Below the pieces are notes generated by a model. That model was not told the origin of the DNA. It saw only the letters and a program-made list of their open reading frames with translations, and searched no databases. DNA of 64,000 bases from Hymenobacter mellowenesis (GTDB lineage Bacteria > Bacteroidota > Bacteroidia > Cytophagales > Hymenobacteraceae), in assembly GCF_030581005.1 (NCBI RefSeq), contig NZ_JAUQSX010000003.1, positions 490,336-554,335 of the forward strand, in the 5' to 3' direction. Each line of letters begins with the position of its first letter. The first letter of the stretch is position 1. Made by a program: the position numbers and the translations under genes. Shown in pieces: positions 8,669 through 18,838 of the stretch.

Positions 8669-9997
8669 CTACTCCTTCAGCAGCTTGTTCACGGTCTGCT
8701 CAAAGCCGGCCATTTCTTCTTCGTAGTACTTGCCCGTACCCGGCCCCGCGAAGCCCGTGTGAATTTTCCGCACGTTGCCCTTCTTATCGAGGAAAATGGT
8801 GGTCGGAAAAGCCAGAAACTTCGCCAGCTGTGGCATCGACTTGGCTACTGAATCCTTGTTGCTGACCCCGGCAAAGGCCACATCGTAGCCGATTCGGAAC
8901 CGTTCGCGCATGTTGCGCAGCTTGGCGGCCGATACCTTATAGTCTCCGCTGCGTTCGTAGCCCAAGCCGATGATTTCGACGCCGCGCGCCTTGTTCTTCT
9001 CGTACCAGGGTGCCAGGAAGTTGGTTTCGTCCATGCAGTTGGGGCACCAGGAGCCCAGCACCTGCAGCACCACCACTTTGCCCCGATACTTGGGGTCGGT
9101 AGGGGAGATACTGCCGCCTTCGATGACGTTCGGGAACTTAAAATTCAGCCGGCTTTCGCCCTTTTTGAGGTAGGTGAGGGTGTCGGCATCGGGCAGCTTA
9201 GCTTTAGGGTCGGGCACGGCCGTCCAGGTTTCGTGGCCCGATTTGCCGGCGTAGAAGTCGCCAAACAGCGTGTTGGGCGCGTATTCCTTGGTGATGTCGA
9301 CGGGCTCCTTCGGCCCGTTCTGAGCCGTGAACAGGAAGGCGTGGCTGCCGTCGAAGGTGCTGACCATCATTTTCTGCCCGCTCACCGTGCCGCTGAGGTA
9401 GCGGTAGTCGCCGGTGGTGGTGAGGAAGGTGCCCGTCAGCTTGTTGCCCTGCTGGGTGAATACGCCCGTGGCCGGGTAGCTGTCGGCACCATCAGCAAAA
9501 GTAGCCCGCCAGGTACCGCCGAAGTTACCCGCCTTTTCGGTCGATTGCGCAGTTGGAAACAGTTCCTGTGCCCCCGCCGTGGCCGTCATCGGCACCCGGT
9601 ACGGGTCCTTGGTATCGTACTTTACCCATGTGCCTTTCAACTTTTTGGCGCCGTCGGCGCGCACCACCAGCGCGGCATCAAAGGCGTGCATGCGGATGGT
9701 GGTGGAGTCGCCGGCCGAGGCGATTTCCTCACAGCGCAGCCGCTCCTCACCGTTCAGGCCCTTGTTGATGAGGTAGACCACCGGCTTGCCAGCTTCTGTT
9801 TTTACCTCAAACAGAAACGGGATTTCCTGGCCCTGCGCGGCCAGCACGCCGCGCCAGGGGCCGGGCGTGAGCACCGGGGCCGCCGCCGAAGTGCCGCCAG
9901 TGGCCGCCGTTTCGGTGGAAGAAGAGTTAGAAGAACAGCCGGCAAGGCCGAGGCCCAGCGTGGCCGCGGCCAGCAAGGAAAGGGAAGTTGATTTCAT
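8669..9997 (-). CDS. TlpA-like thioredoxin-fold lipoprotein
   Basis: 442 residues. Signal peptide with lipobox LAGC (Cys21), so a periplasm-facing lipoprotein. Residues about 40-280 form a beta-rich domain of the kind found before TlpA domains in Bacteroidota. Residues about 300-442 are a TlpA/AhpC-TSA thioredoxin fold with redox motif WCPNC (Cys318, Cys321), followed by the 'PTTIFLDKKG' cis-proline strand. Expected role: thiol-disulphide reduction in the periplasm. The ATG at 9997 was chosen because it creates the signal peptide; the frame continues upstream without family features. Confidence 0.92.
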   Translation of the reverse strand: MKSTSLSLLAAATLGLGLAGCSSNSSSTETAATGGTSAAAPVLTPGPWRGVLAAQGQEIPFLFEVKTEAGKPVVYLINKGLNGEERLRCEEIASAGDSTTIRMHAFDAALVVRADGAKKLKGTWVKYDTKDPYRVPMTATAGAQELFPTAQSTEKAGNFGGTWRATFADGADSYPATGVFTQQGNKLTGTFLTTTGDYRYLSGTVSGQKMMVSTFDGSHAFLFTAQNGPKEPVDITKEYAPNTLFGDFYAGKSGHETWTAVPDPKAKLPDADTLTYLKKGESRLNFKFPNVIEGGSISPTDPKYRGKVVVLQVLGSWCPNCMDETNFLAPWYEKNKARGVEIIGLGYERSGDYKVSAAKLRNMRERFRIGYDVAFAGVSNKDSVAKSMPQLAKFLAFPTTIFLDKKGNVRKIHTGFAGPGTGKYYEEEMAGFEQTVNKLLKE

Positions 9998-10196
9998 GGT
10001 AAGCGCAAAAATGCAAACAGAAGCTCCACAACCGCCACCCGCGCCAATAGGTTGCCGTTCGCCACTGCGCCTGCCTCCGCGCGCTCTGCGGAAATCCGGC
10101 CCTGTGCCGCAACCGAACGCAACCACCACAACCCACGTTAATCTTCTCAAAACCCGCATCTGCGCATTTGGGCTAGGTCCAACTTCCCGGGAGTGC

Positions 10197-10204
10197 TACA
10201 TTTG
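10197..10204 (+). promoter_or_regulatory. Promoter -7 element TACATTTG of aconitase
   Basis: Exact TAnnTTTG match, 30 bases before the ATG at 10235. A TTG at 10168-10170 lies 26 bases upstream, somewhat further than the usual spacing. Confidence 0.55.
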
Positions 10205-10234
10205 CGCAACCACTCTTATTATAACACGCATCCT

Positions 10235-12514
10235 ATGGCTTTCGACCTGGAAATGATTCGCTCGGTGTATGCCGGCATGGGTTCCCGCATCGAGGCGGCC
10301 CGCGCCGCCGTGGCACGCCCGCTCACACTCACTGAGAAAATTCTCTACGCCCACCTCTACGGTGGCGAAGTAAAGCAGGCTTATGAGCGCGGCGTTTCTT
10401 ACGTCGATTTCGCCCCCGACCGCGTGGCCATGCAAGACGCCACCGCCCAAATGGCGCTGCTCCAGTTCATGCAGGCCGGCAAGGCCACGGCCGCCGTGCC
10501 CTCCACTGTGCATTGCGACCACCTCATTCAGGCCAAAGACGGCGCCACCGCCGACCTGGCCGAAGCCAACTCCGAAAACAAGGAAGTGTACGACTTCCTG
10601 GCCTCGGTATCCAATAAATACGGCATCGGCTTCTGGAAGCCCGGCGCTGGCATCATCCACCAGGTGGTGCTCGAAAACTACGCCTTCCCCGGCGGCATGA
10701 TGATTGGCACCGACTCGCACACCCCCAACGCGGGCGGCCTGGGCATGGTGGCCATCGGCGTGGGAGGCGCCGATGCCGTGGATGTGATGGCCGGCATGGC
10801 TTGGGAGCTGAAATTCCCGAAAGTCATCGGTGTGAAGCTGACCGGCAAGATGAACGGTTGGACTTCGGCCAAGGATGTGATTCTGAAAGTAGCCGGCATC
10901 CTGACCGTGAAGGGCGGCACCGGCGCCATCGTGGAGTACTTCGGCGAGGGCGCGGAAAGCCTGAGCTGCACCGGCAAAGGCACCATCTGCAACATGGGCG
11001 CGGAGATTGGCGCCACCACCTCGGTGTTTGCCTACGACGAGAAAATGGGTGACTACCTGCGCGGCACCGGCCGCGCCGAAATTGCCGAAGCCGCCGCCGC
11101 CGTGCGCCAGCACCTGCGCGCCGACGACGAGGTGTACACCCAGCCCGAGCGCTACTTCGACCAGCTCATCGAAATCGACCTCAACACCTTGGAGCCTTAC
11201 GTGAACGGCCCGTTCACGCCGGATGCCGCCTGGCCCATCTCGCAGTTCGCCGCCGCCGTGAAAGAGCACGGCTGGCCCGAGAAGCTGGAAGTGGGCCTGA
11301 TTGGCTCCTGCACCAACTCTTCGTACGAGGACATCACCCGCGCCGCCAGCATCGCCAAGCAAGCGGTTGACAAAGGCCTGAAGGTAAACGCGGAGTTCAC
11401 CATTACGCCCGGCTCGGAGCTGGTGCGCTACACCGTGGCCCGCGACGGCCTCCTCGACACCTTTGCCGACATGGGCGGCGTGGTGCTGGCCAACGCCTGC
11501 GGTCCGTGCATCGGCCAGTGGGCCCGCCACACCGACGACCCCAAGCGCCGCAACTCCATCATCACGAGCTTCAACCGCAACTTTGCCAAGCGCAACGACG
11601 GCAACCCGAACACCCACGCTTTCGTGGCCTCGCCCGAAATCGTGACGGCTTTCGCCATCGCTGGTGATTTGACCTTTAACCCCCTCACCGATACCCTCCA
11701 GGGCTCCAACGGCCCCGTGAAATTCGACGAGCCGATGGGCGTGGAAATGCCCCCGCAAGGCTTTGCCGTGGAGGATGCCGGCTTCCAGGCACCCGCCGAA
11801 GATGGCAGCGGCGTGCAGGTGCTAGTGAACCCTACTTCGGACCGTCTGGAGCTGCTCGAGCCCTTCAAGGCCTGGGAAGGCACCGATTTGATGGGCCTGC
11901 GCCTGCTCATCAAGGCCCAGGGCAAGTGCACCACCGACCACATTTCGATGGCCGGCCCGTGGCTGAAATACCGTGGCCACCTCGACAACATCTCGAACAA
12001 CATGCTCATCGGAGCCACCAACGCCTTCAACGGCGAGGCCAACTCGGTGCGCAACTTCGCGGTGCAGGGCGACGGCTACACCACCGTGCCGCAGTCGGCC
12101 CGCTCGTACAAGAGCGCCGGCGTAGGCACCGTGGTAATCGGCGATGAGAACTACGGCGAAGGCAGCTCGCGCGAGCACGCCGCCATGGAGCCCCGCCACC
12201 TCGGCGTGCGCGCCGTGATTGTGAAGAGCTTCGCCCGCATCCACGAAACCAACCTGAAAAAGCAGGGCATGCTCGGCCTCACCTTCGCCAACAAGGCCGA
12301 CTACGACCTGATTGAGGAAGGCGACACCATCGACATCCTCGGCCTGACCACCTTCACGCCCGGCCAGCCCCTGCAGGCCCGCTTGCACCACGCCGACGGC
12401 GACACCGACCTTATCACCCTCAACCACACCTACAACGAGGGCCAGATTGAGTGGTTCAAAGCCGGCTCAGCCCTGAACCTGATTCGCCTGAAAGAAGCTG
12501 GCCAGACGGTGTAA
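10235..12514 (+). CDS. acn: Aconitate hydratase, mitochondrial-type
   Basis: Interconverts citrate and isocitrate in the TCA cycle through a [4Fe-4S] cluster. 759 residues, the size of the mitochondrial-type family rather than the ~890-residue AcnA. Cluster ligands visible: Cys359 in [10 protein letters not shown], Cys422 and Cys425 in ACGPCIGQW. Substrate-binding GTDSHTPN is near residue 155 and the swivel domain has '[17 protein letters not shown]'. The ATG at 10235 begins the conserved N-terminus 'MAFDLEMI'. Monocistronic, with its own -7 promoter element and a strong terminator. Confidence 0.97.
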   Translation: MAFDLEMIRSVYAGMGSRIEAARAAVARPLTLTEKILYAHLYGGEVKQAYERGVSYVDFAPDRVAMQDATAQMALLQFMQAGKATAAVPSTVHCDHLIQAKDGATADLAEANSENKEVYDFLASVSNKYGIGFWKPGAGIIHQVVLENYAFPGGMMIGTDSHTPNAGGLGMVAIGVGGADAVDVMAGMAWELKFPKVIGVKLTGKMNGWTSAKDVILKVAGILTVKGGTGAIVEYFGEGAESLSCTGKGTICNMGAEIGATTSVFAYDEKMGDYLRGTGRAEIAEAAAAVRQHLRADDEVYTQPERYFDQLIEIDLNTLEPYVNGPFTPDAAWPISQFAAAVKEHGWPEKLEVGLIGSCTNSSYEDITRAASIAKQAVDKGLKVNAEFTITPGSELVRYTVARDGLLDTFADMGGVVLANACGPCIGQWARHTDDPKRRNSIITSFNRNFAKRNDGNPNTHAFVASPEIVTAFAIAGDLTFNPLTDTLQGSNGPVKFDEPMGVEMPPQGFAVEDAGFQAPAEDGSGVQVLVNPTSDRLELLEPFKAWEGTDLMGLRLLIKAQGKCTTDHISMAGPWLKYRGHLDNISNNMLIGATNAFNGEANSVRNFAVQGDGYTTVPQSARSYKSAGVGTVVIGDENYGEGSSREHAAMEPRHLGVRAVIVKSFARIHETNLKKQGMLGLTFANKADYDLIEEGDTIDILGLTTFTPGQPLQARLHHADGDTDLITLNHTYNEGQIEWFKAGSALNLIRLKEAGQTV

Positions 12515-12539
12515 TTGCCATCAGCCAGTAGCTTAAGTT

Positions 12540-12577
12540 AAAACGGCCGCCTCGGGAAACCGGGGCGGCCGTTTTGA
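12540..12577 (+). terminator. Terminator of aconitase
   Basis: Arms AAAACGGCCGCC (12540-12551) and GGCGGCCGTTTT (12564-12575) around a 12-base loop. Confidence 0.85.
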
Positions 12578-12609
12578 TTATATTTATTTTCACAAACAAC
12601 TGTTTCGGT

Positions 12610-13260
12610 ATGGAATCGTCCGTTGAATTGTTCGCCCTAATCAAGTTTGGTGCAAAACATCATATGCAGCAATTGTATGACGATGGAGTGCTATACATGA
12701 ATCATATAAGCGAATTTGTGCGAATAGAGGATTCTGGTTTAAGAGGTGATAAATATGAATCAGCGCTTTCGATGCAGCGGATGATTAATATTGACATTGC
12801 TCATAATGGAATTGTCATTGCAAAAGCTGAAAGAGGTAAGATTACCATGCATGAAGATAACCCTGTAGGTAATATCTATTCGATGTATGGGTTAAAAGTA
12901 GTTGATGATTTAAGCCAAATAAAGGTGGATGAGAGATGCAAGAATTTTGGAGACAGTTGTGTGATTTTACATAATGTTCCAGAGTTCATAAGTCGAGTAA
13001 ATCAGGCTGCATCAACTCTCAATATGAAATTGTTGTATGAGCCTGTGCAATACCAAAACCTAGAAGAATACGAAGGCAATTGGTCATTATTTAAGAAACC
13101 CGATTATTATAAGTATCAAAGAGAATTTAGATTGCTGATTAAACAGGAAGAGTTTATTGGCCCAATTATTCTATCTATTGGTTCAATACACGATATAGCA
13201 GTGATGTTAGGCACTGATAAAATCGATGGATTGAAGGTGGAGCGTCGGAAGCAATTATGA
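12610..13260 (+). CDS. AT-rich gene of unknown function, possible recent acquisition
   Basis: 216 residues, start ATG at 12610. The gene is strikingly AT-rich, with AT-ending codons and Ile/Lys/Asn-rich protein, unlike both neighbours, which points to transfer. No signal peptide or membrane span. The order of features, an N-terminal 'LYMNHISEFVRIED' strand-helix followed by 'RGDKYE' and a late 'YQREFRLLI', recalls DUF2971-like proteins, some of which sit near defence genes; this is a weak impression. The stop overlaps the start of the next gene by four bases (ATGA), so a foreign gene is coupled to a GC-rich resident one. Function unknown. Confidence 0.75.
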   Translation: MESSVELFALIKFGAKHHMQQLYDDGVLYMNHISEFVRIEDSGLRGDKYESALSMQRMINIDIAHNGIVIAKAERGKITMHEDNPVGNIYSMYGLKVVDDLSQIKVDERCKNFGDSCVILHNVPEFISRVNQAASTLNMKLLYEPVQYQNLEEYEGNWSLFKKPDYYKYQREFRLLIKQEEFIGPIILSIGSIHDIAVMLGTDKIDGLKVERRKQL

Positions 13261-14084
13261 AAGCCTACTTACTTCTGTTCTTCCTAATTCTCTCGCAACT
13301 CTTCGCCCTCGCCCAACCCGCCGCCATTCCCTACGGCCACAACCCCGTCGCCGGGCACTACCAACTGGTGCGCGGCGTGAAGCTCTACTACGAAACCTAC
13401 GGCCAGGGCCCGCCGCTGCTCCTGATTCATGGTAACGGCGACAACATCTCGGCCTGGGCGAAGAACATTCCCTATTTCGCCCGGGGCTACCGCGTCATCG
13501 CCGTAGACAGCCGCGCCCACGGCCAGTCCGTGGACGCCAGCGACTCGCTGAGCTTCGAGATGATGGCTGACGACTTTGCAGGCCTGCTTAGCAGCCTGCG
13601 CATTGATTCGGCGTACGTGATGGGCTGGAGCGACGGCGGCATCAACGCGCTGGTGCTGGCGATGCGGCACCCCGAAAAGGTGAAGTGGCTGGTGGCCACC
13701 GGCGCCAACCTCTGGCCCGATTCCACGGCGCTGATGCCGGGCCTGTGGCGGCAGCAGCAGCGCGGCTACCAGGAAAACAAGAACGTCACGTTCACCGACC
13801 CTAAGCGGAAGAATGACTGGAAGGTATTCTGCCTGGATGTGTTTCAGCCCAACATTCCGCTCGCGGCGCTTAGGCGCGTGCGGGTGCCGGCCTTCATCAT
13901 TGCCGGCGACCAGGATGTGATTCGGCCCGAGCATACGGTAGCCATCTACCGCGCCCTGCCCCGCGCCTGGCTCTGGATAGTGCCGGACAGCGGCCACGCC
14001 ACGCTGCAGGAGCACGCGGAGGAATTCAACCGGAAAACGGATGCGTTTTTTCAAGCAAAGAAGGTGCTGCCCCCGGCGCGGTAA
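13257..14084 (+). CDS. Secreted alpha/beta hydrolase
   Basis: 275 residues with an N-terminal signal peptide (hydrophobic 3-19, cleavage likely after ALAQ), so periplasmic. Oxyanion loop LIHGNGDN (57-64), nucleophile Ser125 in GWSDGG, acid Asp220 in AGDQDV, and His247 in DSGHATLQEH complete the triad. The fold is the general alpha/beta hydrolase_1 type; substrate unknown. Its start codon overlaps the stop of the AT-rich gene before it, though base composition is like the rest of the chromosome. Confidence 0.9.
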   Translation: MKAYLLLFFLILSQLFALAQPAAIPYGHNPVAGHYQLVRGVKLYYETYGQGPPLLLIHGNGDNISAWAKNIPYFARGYRVIAVDSRAHGQSVDASDSLSFEMMADDFAGLLSSLRIDSAYVMGWSDGGINALVLAMRHPEKVKWLVATGANLWPDSTALMPGLWRQQQRGYQENKNVTFTDPKRKNDWKVFCLDVFQPNIPLAALRRVRVPAFIIAGDQDVIRPEHTVAIYRALPRAWLWIVPDSGHATLQEHAEEFNRKTDAFFQAKKVLPPAR

Positions 14085-14246
14085 GTAGTGAAGCACGGGA
14101 GGCTAACCGGGCACCCGGTGGGCCCGCGCGGGCCGTTGAACCCCAGCCGAAGCTGGTGCGTAGGCAAAAACTCATCATTGCCTGCTCTGCCCGATGCCCC
14201 ATTTTCAAAGCCTCGCCGCGCCCACTAGTAGCCCCGGCCCGCGCCC

Positions 14247-15578
14247 ATGAGCCGCCTGCAACGCTGGTGGCTGGACCTGAATTCCAGCCTGTGGTTTGTG
14301 CCCGCCCTCATGGTGCTGGGGGCCGTGCTGGCCGCCTACGGCCTGGTGCACCTCGACGACAGCTCCACGCTGGGCCGGGAGTGGGAGCGGCGGCACCCGC
14401 TGATTTTTGGGGCGGGAGTGTCGGGCGCGCGGGGGATGCTTTCGGCCATCGCGGGCTCGATGATTACGGTGGCGGGTTTGATTTTTTCGCTCACGCTCTC
14501 CACGCTGGCGCAGGTGGCCAGCCAGTTTACCTCGCGGCTGCTGCGCAATTTCATGCGCGACCGCAGCAACCAGGTGGTGATGGGCTCCTTCGTGAGCATT
14601 TTCGTGTACTGCCTGCTGGTGCTGCGCACCATCCGCGACGGCGATGAAGTGAACTTCGTGCCGGGCATTGCGGTAGCGTTTGGGCTGGTGCTGGCGCTGG
14701 TGAGCATCGGGATGCTGATATTCTTCATCCATCACATTGCCACGTCCATTCAGGCGGCCAACGTCATTGCCGGGGTGGCCGAGGAAACCCAGGTAGCCAT
14801 TGGCCGCCTATTTCCCAAGAAGCTGGGCGACGACGCCACGCCCGCCGAGGAAGCCGCCCTGGCCGCCACCCACGCCCTGCGCTGGCGGCCCGTGGCGGCG
14901 CAGGAGTCGGGCTACGTGCAGGGGATTAATAACGACGAGCTGCTGGCCTTCGCCCGCGAAACCAACGCGGTGGTGCGCATGGAGCTGGCCCTGGGCAGCT
15001 TCGTGACGCGGGGCACGGCGCTGGTGTCGGTGGCCAGCTACGCCGATGGGCAGCCCCTCACCTTGGATGCGGCCATCGCCACGCGCCTCAACGAGTGCTA
15101 CCTCATCGGCAACCAGCGTACGCTGGACCAGGACGTGGCTTTTGGGGTGCGCCAGCTGGTGGACATTGCCCTGAAATCGCTCTCGCCGGGCGTGAGCGAC
15201 CTGAGCCGAGCCGTGACCTGCCTCGACTGGCTGGGCGACGTGCTGGCCCTGCTGGCCGAGCGCCACCTCGGCGACCCGCTCCGGGCCGAGGAGGGTCGGG
15301 TGCGCGTCATCGCCCTGGCCCCGGCTTTCGCCAGCTACCTCGCCACGGCCTTCGACCAGATTCGGGCCAACGCGGCCAACGACCTGGCCATTTACCTGCG
15401 CATCCTGGCCGCGCTGGGCACGGTGGCGGGCCACACCCGCCGCGCCGACTACCGCCAGGCCCTGCGCCAGCAGGCCGATTTGGTGCTGGAAGCCGCCGAA
15501 AGCCACATCGAGGTGGAATACGAGCTGGCCCAGGTGCGCGAGCGGCATCAGGCGGTAGGAAAAGCGCTGGTTGATTGA
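14247..15578 (+). CDS. DUF2254 family membrane protein
   Basis: 443 residues. Four hydrophobic segments in the first ~180 residues (about 16-34, 64-88, 108-124, 136-160), then a long soluble domain. The 'SAIAGSMITVAGLIFSLTL' and 'ASQFTSRLLRNFMRD' stretches are typical of DUF2254, a family of predicted inner-membrane proteins of unknown function. Codes alone; the ~160 bases before it hold no recognised signal. A G/C-rich inverted repeat follows. Confidence 0.88.
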   Translation: MSRLQRWWLDLNSSLWFVPALMVLGAVLAAYGLVHLDDSSTLGREWERRHPLIFGAGVSGARGMLSAIAGSMITVAGLIFSLTLSTLAQVASQFTSRLLRNFMRDRSNQVVMGSFVSIFVYCLLVLRTIRDGDEVNFVPGIAVAFGLVLALVSIGMLIFFIHHIATSIQAANVIAGVAEETQVAIGRLFPKKLGDDATPAEEAALAATHALRWRPVAAQESGYVQGINNDELLAFARETNAVVRMELALGSFVTRGTALVSVASYADGQPLTLDAAIATRLNECYLIGNQRTLDQDVAFGVRQLVDIALKSLSPGVSDLSRAVTCLDWLGDVLALLAERHLGDPLRAEEGRVRVIALAPAFASYLATAFDQIRANAANDLAIYLRILAALGTVAGHTRRADYRQALRQQADLVLEAAESHIEVEYELAQVRERHQAVGKALVD

Positions 15579-15598
15579 GAAAAGGGCGATAAACCATG

Positions 15599-15717
15599 AA
15601 CGACGTAGGGGCGGGGCTTGCCCCCGCCCGGACGTTGAACGAAATTATTGAGACGGCGCAGTGTGATTGAGACGGCGCAGGCGTCCGGGCGGGGGCAAGC
15701 CCCGCCCCTACATCGTT
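15599..15717. repeat. Intergenic inverted repeat, family B
   Basis: Arms 15605-15634 and 15682-15711 are perfect 30-base complements starting GTAGGGGCGGGGCTTGCCCC, extended by AACGAC/ATCGTT outside. The loop holds a direct repeat ATTGAGACGGCGCAG (15647-15661 and 15667-15681). The same arm sequence recurs at 44761-44856, 29 kb away. Confidence 0.9.
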
Positions 15718-15850
15718 CAGGCAAGAGCCTTGTAACCACAAAAGGGCGCGAGTGAGTGGGCAAAAGCACGATTGAGGCCTTTAATCGGTAAAGCCCGCAG
15801 GCACCGCCGAAAGCCAAAAACCAGCCGCCGCCAACAGCCGGCCGATGCAT

Positions 15851-15858
15851 TAAATTTG
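15851..15858 (+). promoter_or_regulatory. Promoter -7 element TAAATTTG of the hybrid sensor gene
   Basis: Exact TAnnTTTG match about 70 bases before the ATG at 15929. The rest of the gap between the family B repeat and this element (15718-15850) holds nothing I recognise. Confidence 0.45.
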
Positions 15859-15928
15859 TTGTCCGGCTGCCTGATAATCACAAGTGAATCAGTAGCAGCC
15901 ATTGCTTCGCTGGTTTTACTGTGTCTGC

Positions 15929-18718
15929 ATGAACAATGCGTTTCGAATTATTTGCTGGTTGACGGCATGGGTGCTGCTGGGAAGCCTGTGGCCGGCCGGG
16001 GCCGCCGCGGCCGCGCCGCCGCACTACGTCATCGGCTTTTCGCAGTGCACCACCGGCGACGCCTGGCGCAAAGCCATGCTGCTGGGCATGCAAAAGGAGC
16101 TGAGCTTCTACCCCAACGTCACGTTCCGGCTCAAGGACGCCCGCGACGACAGCCGCCGCCAGCAGCAGCAGATTCGCGAGTTTCTCAGGGAGGGTATCGA
16201 CCTGCTCATCGTGTCGGCTAATGAGGCCGAGCCGGTGACGCCGGTGGTGGAGGAAGCCTTCAACCGCGGTATTCCGGTGGTGATACTGGACCGCCGCACT
16301 ACTTCCAAGCTCTACACCGCCTACGTGGGCGGCAACAACCTGGAAGTGGGCCGCGCCGCCGGCCGCTACATCGGTAATCTGCTCGACGGGCGCGGCAACG
16401 TGCTGGAAATTCAGGGCCTGGCCGGCGCCTCGCCGGCCGTGGACCGCCACCGGGGCCTGGCTGCCGCGCTGGCCGCCTACCCCGGCATCCGCCTGGTGGC
16501 GCAGGTGCAGGGCGACTGGAAACGGCCCTCGGTGGTGCAGAACCTGCCCCGCGTGCTGCGCGCTCACCCCGAGGTGAACCTGATTTTTGCCCACAACGAC
16601 CGCATGGCCCTGGGCGCCTACCAGGTGTGCAAGCAGCTGGGCCTGGACCGCCGCATCCGGGTAGTGGGCGTTGACGGACTGTCGGGGCCGCAGGGCGGCA
16701 TCCAGTTCGTGCAGGACGGCGTGCTCACGGCCACGCTGCTTTACCCGCCGGGCGGCGAGGAGGCCATTCGCACGGCCATGAACATCTTGCAGCGCCGGCC
16801 TTACGCCAAGGAAAACGTGCTGGGCACGATGGTCATCGACTCGACCAACGTGCTGACCATGAAGATGCAAACCGAGCAGCTGGCTGCCCAGCAGCAGGAC
16901 ATTCAGCGGCAGCAGCGGCTGCTGCAGCAGCAGCGCGACACCTACGCCAGCCAGCAAACGGTGCTCTACGTGCTGGCCGGGGCGCTGCTGGCCGCCGCCG
17001 CGCTGGCCCTGCTGGTGTGGCGGGCCCTGCGCGCCAACCGCCGCATCACGCGGGTGCTGGCCGGGCAGAACGACGAAATCCGCTCCCAGCGCAACCAGAT
17101 TCAGGAGTTTGCCGAGCAAGCCAAGGTCGAGACCGAGGCCAAGCTGCGCTTCTTCACCAACTTCTCGCACGAGCTGCGCACGCCGCTCACCCTCATTCTG
17201 GGGCCAGTGGAGGAAATGCTGACCAGCGGGGCCGACTTCACCGCCGCCCACCGCCACGACCTGGGCCTGGTGCGCCGCAACGCCCAGCGCCTGCTGCGCT
17301 TGGTGAACCAGCTCATGGACTTCCGCAAAATCGACGTGGGCAAGATGCCCGTGCGCGCCACCGAGGGCAACCTCGTGGCCTTCGTGCGCGACATCCTCGA
17401 CGCCTTCGAGAAGCCCGCCCGGCAGAAGGGCGTGGCCCTGCGCTTCCTGCCCGCCGAGCCGGTGATGACGCTGCCTTTCGATGTAAACATCCTCGACAAG
17501 GTGCTGTTCAACCTGCTGGCCAACGCCCTGAAATTCACGCCCGAGCGTGGCCAGATTACCGTCAGCCTCCAGCCCGTGCCGGCCGAAAACAGCGTGCGCG
17601 TGAGCGTGGAAGACACCGGCCGTGGCATCAGCGAGCAGGACCGGGCCCACATTTTCGAGTGGTTTTACCAGGGGCAGCAGCCGGGGGCGCAGGGCTCGGG
17701 CATGGGGCTGGCATTGGCGCTGGGGCTCACGCGCTTGCACCAAGGCCAGCTGACTTTCACCAGCCAGGCGGGGCAGGGGAGCACCTTCGTGGTGACCTTG
17801 CCGCGCACGCTTCCGGCCGGAATGCTGGCGCCGGCCGCGGCCCTGCCCGTGGCGCCGGGCCTGGCGCAGGACGAGGAAATGGTGACCGCCCCGCCGCCGG
17901 CCGTGGCCGAAGCGCCGGCCGCCGGCTTTGCCACCGGCGAGGGGCGCGACGCGCTGGTGCTGGTGATTGAGGACAACGAGGAGGTGAACGCCTTCCTGGC
18001 CCAGAAGCTGCGGCCGCACTTCCAGGTGCACACCGCCCTGGACGGCAGCACCGGCCTGCGCCTGGCCGCCGAGCTGATTCCCGACCTCATCGTGTGCGAC
18101 GTGATGCTGCCCGAAATCAGCGGGCTGGAAGTGGTGGCCCAACTCAAGGGCGACTGGCGCACCTCGCACATTCCCATCGTGCTGCTCACGGCCCGCTCGG
18201 CCCCCGAGCAGCAGGTGGAGGGCGTGCAGGCCGGCGCCGACCTCTACCTCACCAAGCCCTTCAACCCCACCTTCCTGCTCGAAAGCCTGCGCACCCTGCT
18301 CGGCAACCGCGACCGGCTGCGCGAGCATTTCCGCCGCGAGCTGAGCGTGGACACCGCCACCGTGGCCCCCACCCAGCGCGTCGACCAGAAATTCCTGGCC
18401 GACCTCACCGCCATCATCGAAGCCAACCTCGACCGCGCCGACCTGAGCGTGGAGGACGTGGCCCGCAGCCTGGGCATCTCGCGGGTGCAGCTCTACCGCA
18501 AGGTGAAGGCCGTGCTCGGCACCAGCCCCACGGACTTCGTGCAGAGCATCCGTCTCACCAAAGCGCGGCAGCTTTTGCTCGACGATTCGCTCACCATTGC
18601 CGAGGTGGCCTACCAGCTGGGATTCAATTCGCCTTCCTACTTCTCCACCAGCTTCAAGGGACGTTACCAGATTTCGCCGTCCGAGTATCGGGCCCTGCAC
18701 ACCACGCCGGTGGAATGA
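15929..18718 (+). CDS. Hybrid two-component sensor/regulator with periplasmic sugar-binding domain
   Basis: 929 residues combining sensing and transcription control in one inner-membrane protein. Order: signal peptide (1-29); LacI/RbsB-like periplasmic sugar-binding domain (about 32-310); Gln-rich coiled coil (about 315-345); one membrane span (about 346-367); histidine kinase with phospho-accepting His414 in NFSHELRTP and ATPase N and G boxes near 528 and 561; receiver domain with Asp724 in CDVMLPE and Lys776; AraC-type helix-turn-helix (about 838-927). Known relative by layout: BT1754 of Bacteroides thetaiotaomicron, which binds fructose and drives a fructan locus. It precedes susC by 252 bases and probably activates it. 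Start at ATG 15929, since it begins the signal peptide. Confidence 0.95.
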   Translation: MNNAFRIICWLTAWVLLGSLWPAGAAAAAPPHYVIGFSQCTTGDAWRKAMLLGMQKELSFYPNVTFRLKDARDDSRRQQQQIREFLREGIDLLIVSANEAEPVTPVVEEAFNRGIPVVILDRRTTSKLYTAYVGGNNLEVGRAAGRYIGNLLDGRGNVLEIQGLAGASPAVDRHRGLAAALAAYPGIRLVAQVQGDWKRPSVVQNLPRVLRAHPEVNLIFAHNDRMALGAYQVCKQLGLDRRIRVVGVDGLSGPQGGIQFVQDGVLTATLLYPPGGEEAIRTAMNILQRRPYAKENVLGTMVIDSTNVLTMKMQTEQLAAQQQDIQRQQRLLQQQRDTYASQQTVLYVLAGALLAAAALALLVWRALRANRRITRVLAGQNDEIRSQRNQIQEFAEQAKVETEAKLRFFTNFSHELRTPLTLILGPVEEMLTSGADFTAAHRHDLGLVRRNAQRLLRLVNQLMDFRKIDVGKMPVRATEGNLVAFVRDILDAFEKPARQKGVALRFLPAEPVMTLPFDVNILDKVLFNLLANALKFTPERGQITVSLQPVPAENSVRVSVEDTGRGISEQDRAHIFEWFYQGQQPGAQGSGMGLALALGLTRLHQGQLTFTSQAGQGSTFVVTLPRTLPAGMLAPAAALPVAPGLAQDEEMVTAPPPAVAEAPAAGFATGEGRDALVLVIEDNEEVNAFLAQKLRPHFQVHTALDGSTGLRLAAELIPDLIVCDVMLPEISGLEVVAQLKGDWRTSHIPIVLLTARSAPEQQVEGVQAGADLYLTKPFNPTFLLESLRTLLGNRDRLREHFRRELSVDTATVAPTQRVDQKFLADLTAIIEANLDRADLSVEDVARSLGISRVQLYRKVKAVLGTSPTDFVQSIRLTKARQLLLDDSLTIAEVAYQLGFNSPSYFSTSFKGRYQISPSEYRALHTTPVE

Positions 18719-18838
18719 ACGGATAGTGAAAGCCAGGTAACGAGAGTGTAAGCGGCGGGCTTTCCCCAAACGTTTGCGATTTATTAATTATTTGTTAATC
18801 AGTAGTTTGATTCTATTTTGAAGGGATGAACGGATAGT
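18715..18838 (+). promoter_or_regulatory. Direct repeat ATGAACGGATAGT, candidate regulator sites
   Basis: The 13-mer ATGAACGGATAGT occurs at 18715-18727 (overlapping the sensor stop codon) and 18826-18838, spaced 111 bases. Both copies are followed by a purine and AA. Such an exact repeat in a short upstream region is unlikely by chance and may be bound by the AraC-type domain of the sensor; the binding claim is inference. Confidence 0.45.

Noticed and set aside
10196..11758. Long minus-strand open frame opposite aconitase
   Set aside because: Shadow of a fully conserved gene; no domain, biased composition.
14085..14246. GC-rich patch searched for a tRNA or small RNA
   Set aside because: No cloverleaf or terminator found; only short chance stems.
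15878..18769. A very long open frame on the minus strand opposite the hybrid sensor
   Set aside because: It is antisense to a protein with all expected domains and its His/Gly/Arg/Ala-rich product is typical of GC-rich shadows.
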